Source: Sphagnum compactum (Eukaryota; Bryophyta; Sphagnopsida; Sphagnales). From it: a stretch of DNA of 64,000 nt. Positions 38,713-50,114 of the stretch are shown here, in pieces. Position numbers and translations under genes: made by a program. Within the stretch, counting starts at the first letter, position 1; each line of letters begins with the position of its first letter. The stretch covers positions 8,959,495 to 9,023,494 of the forward strand of contig OZ234502.1 in the NCBI GenBank assembly GCA_965153455.1, given 5' to 3'. The notes below the pieces were generated by a model. The model was not told where the DNA came from, did no database searches, and saw only the letters and a program-made list of their open reading frames with translations.

Positions 38713-40504
38713 CCTTCTGGAATGATTTCAAAGCTCTCAAGCTCATTGTGTGCCTATCTCTATCAACCCGCATGTCAAGGCATCCTGCAAAATCTCTTGG
38801 AGAGAATATTTCTGCCCAAAAACATTGTGACTAAAATTGATTTTTTTGTTAGAACAAGTTTGAACTTACAAAAAGGATCACTTCAGAATCTATACGGTAC
38901 TGGCATTAAAATTATTTTTCTTGTAAGCAAAAAAAGTATTTAGTTTCCAATAGTTTTCCTTATGTAATAGTTTTAAAATCAAGTTATAGATTTTTTGCAT
39001 AAATGATTCCAAATACTTTGACATTATGACAAAAATTTGGAAAAAAAATCCTTTATTTCTCTGTAAAATTTTGAAGTTTTATCATCTTTAGATTTTAGCG
39101 GACAAGTCATGTAAATCTATGAAGCAAGGTAGTTTGTTTGTTTTGTTTTGTTTTGTACTGATGAGATCCACCGAATTGGGATGCTTCAGATTGCGTTCTT
39201 GGTCTCTTTGGAAAGCTCTGGAGGTGGAGGGGTGCATCAGCTTGGTTTCATGGCGTTTGGACTTGCGGTGTAGAAGTTCTTGAATATTGAATGATTTCTT
39301 CACCGAAATTTAAATTAAATCATAGCTGAAAATTTTGGAGAAATTGGAATGTGCCTTTGGTGTTGTTGGAAAGATCTTGATGAGCAGGATTTAATGGAAT
39401 TTATTTGGTGAGATTTGGAGTCAGATAGTGGGAGATATTGATTTTTAAGTGATTTCTGCTGCTGAAAGTTCAAATAGATTCCAGAAAACCAGGTTTTGGA
39501 AGGAAAAATCAGTTGAGAACGTGGTAACACTTGGGCCAACTGCACAGGCCACACTAGTGTAAATGATAAATGAAAAATGAAACATGAAGTTATAGTTCCT
39601 TTACATTCCATTAATAGTTTCTACCTTATTTATTTTGATTTCAATTTATTTTTAGTCCTTCATAGTTTTCAATTGCAACTATTTTGCATGTCAAACACTG
39701 AAATCATCAAACCTTGAATTGTGAATATAAGGGCAGAAGCAGCATTACACCATGATGAACTCCTTGCTTCTGTGTTGCACTTTTCTGGAGTCCCCATGGT
39801 TGATTTTCCTGAAGAATTTGGTTTTTAGGGTTTACATCATGCAGCAGAAATTCCCCCACTCTCCACCACCCAACTTTTTTTTGGTATGTAGGTGTGTGTG
39901 AGAGAGAAAGATGTCTGGAACATTGCAATAGCACATACAATGATGCAATTTGCTTGCATTTGTGCACAACATTATGGTTTCAAATGAGGGTTGCATTTGG
40001 AGTTCTAGGAGATTGCAGCAAAACAAAAGAGACAGATGGGCACTCTTGGTAAGACTTTGCACATGCAGAAGATTACAAATTACAGAAGCATCTTCTGTGT
40101 TGTTATTACATGATGAAGGTACACACCCAAGGGAGCCTGATGATCATCTCTTTTGCATGCAGATTTTTCAGTTGACCAAGGTTTTTTGGTTTTTTTTTGG
40201 GTATGTGAAAGTTGGAAGAAAGAGGGTTAGCAAAGAAGAGTAGCAAGTGAAAGGGTGTCAAAGTCATGACATTTGTGTTTTTGTGAAAGGGTGTGTGACA
40301 ATCTCATGGGCAAAGGGGTGCAATTTTTATTCTTTTTTCCATGGATTTATGTGTGTGTCCAGGGTTGATGAACTACTTGTGTGTAATCATCATCACAACA
40401 CATGCTTCAATGAAAAGGGTGATGATTTCAAGGAAATTTCTTGTCATGCAAACTTCACCCAAGTTTTCATTGAATTTCATTGTGCGACAAGGAGGAGTTT
40501 GGTG
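38713..40504. other. Intergenic, with a dispersed repeat fragment
   Basis: No coding exon recognised. 39370-39560 resembles 28010-28215: both carry GGAGATATTGA with TTT and, ~110 bp later, ACACTTGGGCCAAnnGCnnnnCCCACACTAG-like sequence. The right end should hold the promoter and leader of the XRCC4-like gene. An in-frame ATG at 40349 would add 52 residues without family similarity. Confidence 0.45.
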
Positions 40505-43500
40505 ATGGCATCTGCACACAATGAGACTTATGTAAAGCTAGTGCTTATACGCAATGATGAAAATCCAAGTGCAAGGAACCACCACCCTCAGACCTTATTT
40601 GTCAAGGGCACATGGTATTCAACACATTTCTTGCTGTCGGCACTCGACGGCTGCAATATATGGACTCTGGATGGTACCTTTTGAATCATCATTTGATGAC
40701 TACCTTGTTGTTCTTTTCATGCTATCCGTTCCTGCTTGTTTAGGTAGCAACAAACAAACAAAGATGATGACATTCTGGACTGGGTGGTGGGTGGTGGTGG
40801 TGACTTCTTTTTCTCTTTTTTTTGGTGGTGGGTAGCTTCAGAAAAGCTTGTTGCAATTGCTGCAGGTGAATGGGAAGTGCCAGTGGAACAATACTTGAAC
40901 CAATTGAAAATGCAGTTCAGTGTGCAGAATCATGACACCAATTTCTCCTTTGTTCCTTTGTCCAACAGCATTGCACTGGCAAGTCTTCTTCCATGCAACC
41001 ACAAATTTTCCAATAAAATTCATTCCTCTTTCTATTTATTTGAAGTGCATAATAGTAGACCATGATTGCAAACATTGTGTATTATCACCACCATCTCAAT
41101 TCTATTCCAATCTGAAATCAATCTACATAACTTTGAATAGAAGTCTCCCATCAAAAATAGTTTGGTTCTCATTCTTAAGATCTGTTAATCCAAGGAAAAT
41201 TTTCTCTGGGCTTGCAGCTTGAGTGTGCCCTATTTGAACCGAGATCTCACATGCAATATATGGTCACATTGGAGCTAGAAAAGAAGGCAAGATCTAGTGA
41301 AGTGGCTTATGACATACTGCTCAACTTGTTGGAGCATAACACCAAACAAAATGTAAGTCAAGAGTAAATTTTAGAAATTATTAGGTATCTGAATTTGAAG
41401 CTTTCTTCAAAATACATAATCTGTGAGCAAATAGGTTATGCATTTTGATGTATACTAAGATCTTTTTGTGCCTGTCAAACAACTTTTGTCCTTTGTTTCT
41501 CATTTCAGGATGCATGTGGGTGCAGAGTTTTTTTTTTTTTTTTTCCCCCCTTGGACTTATGCTTTGATGACAAATGAACAAAGTGTGTCTGTTTGTTTAT
41601 TCTGCTTGCAGGAGGAATTGGCATACAAGACTCATGACATTCACCGAATGAATGCTGCATTGAATGAGTTGAGGTTTAAGCCCAACTCTGATCTGACTGG
41701 CCTTAGATCCAAGCTCATGGATCAGCAGCAAATGGAGCTCCGATCTGGATCACCTTCTTCCCTCCCAACAAGTAATCATCTTCATGACTTGGCAAATCAT
41801 CAACATGCAGAATCAAGCAGTCCATGGGGCCAAAGACGATCATTCCAAAAGACAGCGAGACATGGTCCTGGGAATACTGATTGTAGACTATATGGAATTC
41901 TAGATTATACAAATGAAGCAGCAACAACAGCTTCTTCTTCAGGAGGGAAGTACGACTGGGCTTCACCTTCACAAGAGTCACAATCACCATCAGTCCTCAC
42001 CATCAGACAACCATTGTCTCATGAACATGATCATGGAGGAGTCCAAGAAATCATTGAAGCTCAGGTATCATCACAATCACGAAGCTGGAATCCCAAAATT
42101 GGATCTAATGGGCCTGATCATCTGAATACTGCTGAAATTCCAGTGACAGATTTGAAAATGATCTCCAAGCGTGAAGCTGATCATGAATCTGGGTTTTGGA
42201 TTGATGAAACGCAAGCAACAGGGCTGAGATCAAGGAAGGATTCAAAGATTGAACCACCACCTGATGGGCGCTCTGCTGAGCTTGGGAGTTCTGCAATTCA
42301 TGCAACAGCATCATCAAGAAGGAACTCAAAGACTGGAACTTCTTACGGACTCAGACCTCCTCATGGGACTCCTGAAACCAGAGTGGCAACAAGCTCAAGA
42401 GTTCACTCATATACTGGAGATGATCACAAATCTAGGCTTGACAATCGTGAGGTGCAAATCAGAGAGTTGAGGAGGAACTTACAAGACGGATTTGGAAATG
42501 AAGCATCAGCTGGGCTTGATGATCATGATATGGGTACTCAGGTATTAGGATCACAGAGGAATTTGTATACTGTACCTGATGAATCTAGCCTTGAGACTCC
42601 AGATCAAATTCAAGCATTATCTGATGAACCAGAAACTCCATCAGTATCAGGAGGGTGGTCACACAGGAGTTCATATAACAGGGGACTTGATGAAAGGAGT
42701 GTTTCTAGGCCTGAGGAGGGAACTGAAATCCAAGCAACATGGTCAAGAAGGAACTCAAGGAATGGTCAACCTCGTGATGACAAACCAGAAACTCTTCCTG
42801 CACCGTTTTTGAGGAGTCCATATGGCCAAGAAACGTCTTCTCCAGCATTGTTGTCAAGGAGGAGTTCATATGGCCAACTTGATGAAACTAGTAGGCCACC
42901 TGAGATACATGGAAAAAATCAAGCAACATGGTCAAGAAGGAACTCAAAGAATGCTGCACATGATGAATCATTAACTTCGGCATCACAATCCAAGAAGAGT
43001 TCATATGCTGCCAAACAGCTTCATGAAACTAGTTCTAGGCCTCGGAGTCCTGAGATTCAAGTGACAAGGTGGAGAAGGAACTCGAGGAACGCATCTGATG
43101 ATGAACTCGAAACTCCAGCAGCAACAGATTTGTGGTCAAGGAAGACTTCATCATCTGCTGCATTTGATGAATCTAGTGATAGGCCTGAGTGTGATGAACC
43201 TGAAATCCATGAAGCAACAGCATCAACAAGGAACTTGAAGATTGGACCTAATGATCATGAATCAGGAACTCCAGCATCAAGATCAACAAGGAGTTCATAT
43301 GCTGCCAGATTTTATGAACCGGGCAGTACTAATAGGCTTGAGACTAGTCCTGAATTTCTTCAAGAGATAGTTGGGTCAAGAAGGAACTCAAAGAATGCAT
43401 ATGATCATCATGAACCACGAACTCCAACATCGAGATCAAGGAGGCCAAGTTCTCATGTTGAACAGCTTGATGAAATTAGCATGCCTAGGAGTCATCAAGT

Positions 43501-46500
43501 ACCATGGTCGAGAAGGAACTCAAGGAATGCATCTGTCGATCAACCAGAAATTCTAGCATCAACATGGTCGAGAAGGAACTCTGCAAGGAATGCATCTGAT
43601 GAACCGGAATTAGTTCCGGCTGTATCATGCTCACGAAGAAATTCAAGGAATGCATCTGATGAACCAGAAATTCCAGTTGCATCATGGTCAAGAAGGAATT
43701 CAAGGACTGCAACATCCGATGAACCAGAAATTCCAGCCACATCATGGTCAAGAAGGAGTTCAAGGACTACGGCATCTGATGAACCAGAAATTCCAGCCAC
43801 ATCACGGTCAAGAAGGAATTCAAGGAACGCATCTGATGAACCCGAAATTCCAGTCGCATCGTGGTCAAGAAGGAGTTCATATGGGAGACTTGAGGAATCC
43901 AATACCAGGCCGGAGGGTCCTGAAATTCAATTGATGGCATCAAGAAGGAACTCAACAAACAGAGGTGATGATTTTCCAGAAACTCTAGGCTCACAGTCAA
44001 AGAGGGGTTCATATGCTGCTGGACTTGATCAAAGCAGTTCATGGCCACCTCAGAGTCATGAGATTCAAGCAGCATGGTCAAGAAGAAACTCAAGGAATGC
44101 AACCCATGAACCTGAAATTCAATCAACATGGTCAAGAAGGAATTCACAGAATGCTGTATCAGATCATGATGAACCAGGAACTCCAGCATCAAGATCAAAG
44201 AGGAGTTCATATGCAAGTAGCCCAACGCGTCGTGAAATTGAAGCAACATGGTCAAGAAGGAACTCAAGAAACACATCTGATGAACATGGGGGTCTGACTC
44301 CAGCATCATTGTCAAGGAGGAATTCATATGCCAACCTTGTTGAAAGTAGTAGTAGCCCTATGGGTCATGAAATTCAAGACAAAACACGGTCGAGACAGAA
44401 CTCAAGAAATGCATTTGATGAACACAGAGGAACTCCAACATCATTGTCAAGGAGGAGTTCATTTGACAAACTTGTAGAAAGTAGTAGTAGCCCTATGGGT
44501 CATGAAATTCAAGGTGAAACATGGTCAAGACGGAACTCAAGAAATGCATTTGATGAACACAGAGGAACTCCAGCATCATTGTCAAGCAGGAATTCATATG
44601 ACAACCTTGTTGAAAGTAGTAGTAGCCCTATGGGTCATGAAATTCAAGACAAAACACGGTCGAGACAGAACTCAAGAAATGCATTTGATGAACACAGAGG
44701 AACTCCAACATCATTGTCAAGGAGGAGTTCATTTGACAAACTTGTTGAAAGTAGTAGTAGCCCTATGGGTCATGAAATTCAAGGTGAAACATGGTCAAGA
44801 CGAAACTCAAGAAATGCATTTGATGAACACAGAGGAACTCCAGCATCATTGTCAAGGAGGAGTTCATATGACAACCTTGTTGAAAGTAGTAGTAGCCCTA
44901 TGGGTCATGAAATTCAAGACAAAACACGGTCGAGACAGAACTCAAGAAATGCATTTGATGAACACAGAGGAACTCCAACATCATTGTCAAGGAGGAGTTC
45001 ATTTGACAAACTTGTTGAAAGTAGTAGTAGCCCTATGGGTCATGAAATTCAAGGTGAAACATGGTCAAGACGGAACTCAAGAAATGCATTTGATGAACAC
45101 AGAGGAACTCCAGCATCATTGTCAAGGAGGAGTTCATATGACAAACTTGTTAAAAGTAGTAGTAGTCCTATGGGTCCTGAAATTCAAGCAACATGGTCAA
45201 GACGGAATTCAAGGAATGCATCTGATGATGAACCGAGAACTGTAGCATCATTGTCAAGGAGGAATTCATCATATGACAAACTTGATGGATACAGAATTAG
45301 GCCTGAGAATTCTGAAATCATTGGAGCCAAAATGTCAAGAGGTAATTCGACGAGTGGATTTGTTGAACATGAAATTCAAGGATTGGGATCAAGGAAAAGT
45401 TCTTATACTGACCTTGATGAATTTAGAAGGATTGAGCATCCTGAAATTGAAGAGGTCAGAGGGTCGAAAAGGAACTCAAGGACTGGATTTGATGAACTTG
45501 AAACTCGAGCATCAAGAAGGAATTCATATGCCCAACTTGATGAACTAGAAAGTGGACAACCTGAAAGTTCTGAAATGCAAGTCATACGATCCAGAAGGAA
45601 CTCAAGTAATGGATTTGATGAACCAGAAACTCGAGCATCGAGGAGGAATTCATATGCCCAACTTGATGAATCCAATATTACCAGTCCTGAAATTTTTGAA
45701 ACACAAGTCGCATGGTCAAGAAGGAACTCAAGGAATGGATTTGATGAACCTGAAACTCTAGCGTCAAGGAAGAATTCATATGCCCAACTTGATGAATCAG
45801 AAAGTAGGGTGCCCAAAAGTTCTGAAACACAAGTTGCATGGTCAAGAAGGAACTCAAGGAATGAATTTGACGGACCAGAAATTCAAGCATCAAGGAAGAA
45901 TTCATATGCCCACCTTGATCAATCAGAAAGTAGGGTGCCTGAAAGTTCTGAGATGCAAGTCACTTGGTCAAGAAGAAACTCAAGGAACAGATTTGATGAA
46001 CCAGAAACTCTACCATCAGGGTCGAGGAGGAGTTCATATGCTAATCCTTATAATGAATACAGTAGACCTGAGAGTCTTGAAACTCAAGTGATAGGCTCAA
46101 GAAGGAACTCGACTAGAAATGGATTTGATGATCATGAAATTCAAGCATCAGGGTCAAGGAGGAATTCGTATGCTAGTAGAATTCATGACTCTAGTAGTAA
46201 GCTTGAGAGTCCTGAAATTCAAGCAAACGCAAGAAGCTCGAGAAGGAACTCAAGGAGTCAAATTGATGAACTTGCCCATGCAGATTCGACTCATGGGTCA
46301 AGGCGGAGTTCAGTTGCTAGACTCAATGATGGTGAATCTAGCAGTACTGGGTCTGAGACTCCTGAAATCCAAGCAACCGCAGGAAGCTCGAGAAGGAACT
46401 CAAGGAATCAATTTGACGAACTTGCTCATGCAGATTCAACTCATGGGTCAAGGCGGAGTTCATTTGCTAGACTCAATGATGGTCAATCTAGCAGTAGTGG

Positions 46501-47899
46501 GTCTGCGACTCCTGAAATCCAAGCAACCGCAGGAAGCTCGAGAAGGAACTCAAGGAATCAATTTGACGAACTTGCTCATGCAGATTCAACTCATGGGTCA
46601 AGGCGGAGTTCATTTGCTAGACTCAATGATGGTGAATCTAGCAGTAGTGGGTCTGAGACTCCTGAAATCCAAGCAACCGCAGGAAGCTCGAGAAGGAACT
46701 CAAGGAATCAATTTGACGAACTTGCTCATGCAGATTCAACTCATGGGTCAAGGTGGGGTTCATTTGCTAGACTCAATGATGGTGAATCTAGCAGTAGTGG
46801 GTCTGACACTCCTGAAATCCAAGCAACCGCAGGAAGCTCAAGAAGGAACTCAAGGAATCAATTTGACGAACTTGCTCATGCAGATTCAACTCATGGGTCA
46901 AGGCGGAGTTCATTTGCTAGACTCAACGATGGTCAATCTAGCAGTAGTGGGTCTGACACTCCTGAAACTCGAGCAACTGCAAGAAGCTCAAGAAGGAACT
47001 CACGGAATCAATTTGAAGGAACTCAATCATTTGGGTCTAGGAGGAGTTCATATGCCAGACCTGATGAATCCTTTCGACCAGAGATTCCTGAAATTCATGG
47101 CATGTCAAGCTCAAGAAAGAATTCTGGGAATGAATTTGAAGGAACTCAATCATTTGGGTCTAGGAGGAGTTCATATGCCAGACCTGATGAATCCTTTCGA
47201 CCAGAGATTCCTGAAATTCATGGCATGTCAAGCTCAAGAAGGAATTCTGGGAATGAATTTGAAGGAACTCAATCATTTGGGTCTAGGAGGAGTTCATATG
47301 CCAGACCTGATGAATCCTTTCAACCAGAGATTCCTGAAATTCATGGCATGTCAAGCTCAAGAAGGAATTCTGGGAATGAATTTGATGAGCTCAGAGCTCA
47401 ATCATCAGGGTTAAGGAGAAGCTCAGATGCTGGACGTGATGAATTCAGTAGGTTGGAGATGCCTGAAATTCAAGAAACTAGGTCACAAAGGGACTCTGGG
47501 ATTGGATTTGATGAACTCGAAACTCAATCATCAAGGTTGAGGAATTCAGATGGTGGATTTGATGAATTCAGCAGGCAGGAGATACCTGAAAGTCTTCAAG
47601 AGACAAGGTCACAAAGGGACTCTGGGATTGGATTTGATGAACTTGATGCTCAATCATCAAGGGAATGGAAGACGAGTTTGGATGCTGGATTTGATGAACC
47701 CAGTAGGTTGGCATATCCTGAAATTCAGACGATGGGAGGAGGGTCAAGAAAGAACTCAAGGGAAGGATTTGATGGACTTGCAGCTCAAGCATCATCATCA
47801 AGGAGGAGGAGTTCCTATGCACCCCAAGGATACACATCGCCTGAGATTGCTGAAATTCGACGAAGATCGACAAGAAGGTATTCATGGAATGGACGTTAA
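40505..47899 (+). CDS. XRCC4-like protein with a giant SRRNS-repeat tail
   Basis: Exons 40505-40673, 40836-40978, 41218-41352 and 41612-47899 give about 2,244 residues. Residues 1-~130 resemble the XRCC4 head: TYVKLVLI near the start, then LFVKGTWYSTHFLLSALDG, IWTLD-ASE and EWEVPVEQYL. Residues ~130-172 (ILLNLLEHNTKQNEEL, KTHDIHRMNAALNEL) match the start of the XRCC4 coiled-coil stalk. XRCC4 scaffolds DNA ligase IV in nuclear non-homologous end joining. From ~residue 190 to the end the protein is a repetitive, probably disordered polyampholyte. SRRNSRN and SRRSSYA motifs alternate with acidic DEPEI(P/Q) stretches: by hand count about 50 exact SRR(N/S)S and about 20 variants. Known XRCC4 proteins are only ~260-340 residues. 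Stalk and repeats share the last exon with no stop, so the fusion is in the DNA. The head assignment rests on remembered motifs, not alignment; other XRCC4-superfamily members (XLF, PAXX, CCDC61) fit less well. Confidence 0.78.
40979..41217 (+). other. GC-AG intron in the XRCC4-like gene
   Basis: Phase-0 continuation from SNSIAL to LECALF requires the donor CTG|GCAAGT, a consensus-like GC donor, paired with the acceptor CTTGCAG. A GT four bases further on would break the frame. The other two introns of the gene use GT-AG. Confidence 0.65.
44356..45190 (+). repeat. 135-bp coding repeat arranged as 270-bp dimers
   Basis: CCTATGGGTCATGAAATTCA recurs at 44356, 44491, 44626, 44761, 44896, 45031 and (variant) 45166, exactly 135 bp (45 codons) apart. 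Alternate units differ consistently: DKTRSRQNS versus GETWSRRNS, and SFDKL versus SYDNL. The true period is therefore a 270-bp dimer. Copies are nearly identical, indicating recent amplification or homogenisation. Confidence 0.95.
46231..46980 (+). repeat. 150-bp coding repeat, five copies
   Basis: Units start at 46231, 46381, 46531, 46681 and 46831 and each encodes 50 residues containing SSRRNSRNQFDELAHADST and GSRRSSFARLNDG. Differences are few (for example SRRSS to SRWGS in unit 4), pointing to recent in-frame expansion. Confidence 0.95.
47011..47380 (+). repeat. 123-bp coding repeat, three copies
   Basis: Units of 41 codons start at about 47011, 47134 and 47257 and encode FEGTQSFGSRRSSYARPDE followed by PEIPEIHGMSSSR(K/R)NS. 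The following sequence at 47380 continues with a diverged unit. Confidence 0.95.
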
Positions 47900-49315
47900 T
47901 GAACAATATTGAATTTCAAGCATTGGAGTCAAACTGCAAAGTCATGAGGCATTTAGTGAAGGATTGTTGTGAGAAAGCATTTAGTCACGGTGTGTGACTG
48001 TATAGGATCACTGCAACAATAACAACATCATAGTTGTGGATAGTCGGTCTTTGTATTTCAATGTGTGCCACAAAAAGCACCTTTGGCACATGCTGAAGAC
48101 ATTCAACATGGATTTGCCTTCTTAATAGTAACTCCCTATTGAATGTTTCCATGAGACTTTGTGGAGTTCTCAATGAATGGCCAATGATCAAGTTTTGCAT
48201 CATTTGCGACTTGTTTTGGGACTTTTGAGTAAATGGGTGGATCCTTGTTTTCTACCTATCCAGAAATTACCCTTTGTTGCCATTTTTGATGCAATTACTC
48301 ACTCAAAATACTAGTGCATACACATTAGTTTTTCAATTTCCCAATTTGAACTATTTCTTTGTTGCCATGTGCACATGATAGGACGATATGCATTGTCATC
48401 CCATTGTAAGTTTTTATCATGAAAAGTTAAATTGCCTTCACGATTCAAGGTTTTGAATGTGGAGTAAAGGTGTGGCATTTTCCAACGATGTTGTTGCCAT
48501 TGGGTAGATAATTGGCTCACATGGCCAAAGGTTTGGCACAAAAGAAATGGCATGATTAAGAATTGTTTAGACATGACATCATTTTAAACTAGAATGATGC
48601 TCAATTCGTTTGTATAGATAAGGAGTCAATATTCACTCTTGTGTGTTCTTCAATAATCAAACAATTCTTACCCACTCGTGATGTGAAAAAAGTGGTGTCA
48701 ACAACACCAATTGCTATTTCCATTTATCAAGTTTGGAGCATGGTGTTATACTCTTACTATGAAAGGGTTGGCAATTTGTCAATTCCACCCTTTGTTGGTT
48801 GGATTTTGGACCACATCACGTGCATAGATTTGAGTTTTCTTGTAGCCATTGTTCCTTGGAAAACCTAGTCACATATCGCATGAAGATAAAAATGACCAAA
48901 TGTTAAATCTACTTCTTGGTCAATTTAGACATGTCATTTGGCATTCAACTATTGACTTGTGACACATTTATTTGGATAGCTATTGATGTCCAAGTAAAAC
49001 TAAATAATTAAATTATCGTTCCCATGTGCTAACGAAAACTTCAAAATCAGTTCGTATTTTTCATGTTCGTAAAAATCATTACATTGTGTGACGCCATAAA
49101 ATGGCATAGGTAGATGAGCCTCATAGTCTTAATTTGCTCTTGACTTTTATGTATATATATAAGCATCCTTTGTAAACTGTAATTTGAAATGCAAAATTAC
49201 AAATCACATTTCGGCTCCAAGTTATAACTAAATCAAAAAATATAAGTACTAAAAAAAACACTAAACAAATTCAAACAACATTCATCATCAAATTTATTTT
49301 TTGGGGGAGCAAAAT
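47900..49315. other. No gene recognised (3' UTR and intergenic)
   Basis: Presumed 3' UTR of the giant-tail gene, then AT-rich sequence with short unsupported frames. Confidence 0.4.
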
Positions 49316-50088
49316 TGTCGCAACCCCACTTTGTCCAAGTGTGGGGGTGAAGCCCAACACTTGGAAAAGTTGGAGGTTTGGAGTCCTCCGGGACTCCCGA
49401 ATGTTCAGAGCTCGACAGCAAGGGGCAAAACACCTCGCATTGGGGTGTTCTTGGTGTCATTGAAAAGGTCTTGAAACGTAGATATCGAAAATGGCCTCGC
49501 ATTGGCCATTTGGACATCTGCAGCCCAAGTTATGGGCAAAAGAAGGGCCGGGAGTCAAACTGGCAGTTTGACTCCCGACCACTAAAAGTCGGGAATCGAC
49601 CCTTTCCCGACGTCGCCTCAGGGAGTGCGACATGGCGTTGGAAAGATCTCGACGAGGGCTACAACTTTGGTTCAGACCTCGTCGCGATCGGACTTCGGAA
49701 TCGAGAGTTATGACCGTTCAAAGTCCCGAGAGTCCCGCCGGGACAGTTTCGGGACTCCATTTCGGGAGTCCCAACAAAATGTGCCATTTGGATGTAGCCT
49801 CCGTGGTGAGCTGCAGAGATAACTATAAGGGGGAAGGTGGTGGCTTCCCCCAAGTCCGGGCCGTGGTGAGTCAAGTAGTCCGAAGTGCCCGTGGCTTGTC
49901 CCAACACCCAAGGGTGTTCCCGAATGTGAATTAACCCATTTGTGGCTGGTTTTGGATGCAGATTCGTGCTTGATCTACTAGTCCATCTTCCTAGTCTAAT
50001 CCCGGGGCTTCCAACTCGACCCTTTACCCCTTTCTAGAGTGGAAGTCAGGAGCGTGCCCTTCGGTCCCCATTTTTCCGCAACTTCACA
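49316..50088 (+). mobile_element. Candidate LTR (solo or truncated), GC-rich and palindromic
   Basis: The block is clearly richer in GC than its neighbours and could be bounded by TG (TGTCGCAACCCC, 49316) and CA (CTTCACA, ending 50088). It is followed at once by TTGGTGAACCC, a position where a primer-binding site would sit, although I cannot match it to a tRNA. It is full of inverted GGGACTCCC-type motifs: CGGGAGTCAAAC (49549-49560) faces GTTTGACTCCCG (49566-49577), and GGGACTCC (49751-49758) faces GGAGTCCC (49765-49772). No second LTR or gag-pol motif was found nearby. Confidence 0.4.
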
Positions 50089-50114
50089 TTGGTGAACCCT
50101 CAAGTGGGTTCACC
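50089..50114. repeat. Perfect 9-bp hairpin after the LTR candidate
   Basis: GGTGAACCC (50091-50099) and GGGTTCACC (50106-50114) are exact reverse complements with a 6-base loop. Confidence 0.7.

Noticed and set aside
40349-40504. Upstream in-frame ATG for the XRCC4-like gene
   Set aside because: The added 52 residues lack resemblance to the family; XRCC4 proteins begin a few residues before the first beta strand, which fits the ATG at 40505.
43485-45816. Long minus-strand frames opposite the repeat tail
   Set aside because: They are antisense shadows of repeats whose period is a multiple of three.
49233-49934. Six overlapping ~65-110-codon frames in the GC-rich block
   Set aside because: They reflect high GC content with few stops; none is conserved-looking, and the block fits an LTR better.
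50089-50110. tRNA primer-binding site after the LTR candidate
   Set aside because: The sequence starts TTGG as expected, but I could not match it to any tRNA 3' end with confidence, so it is not annotated.
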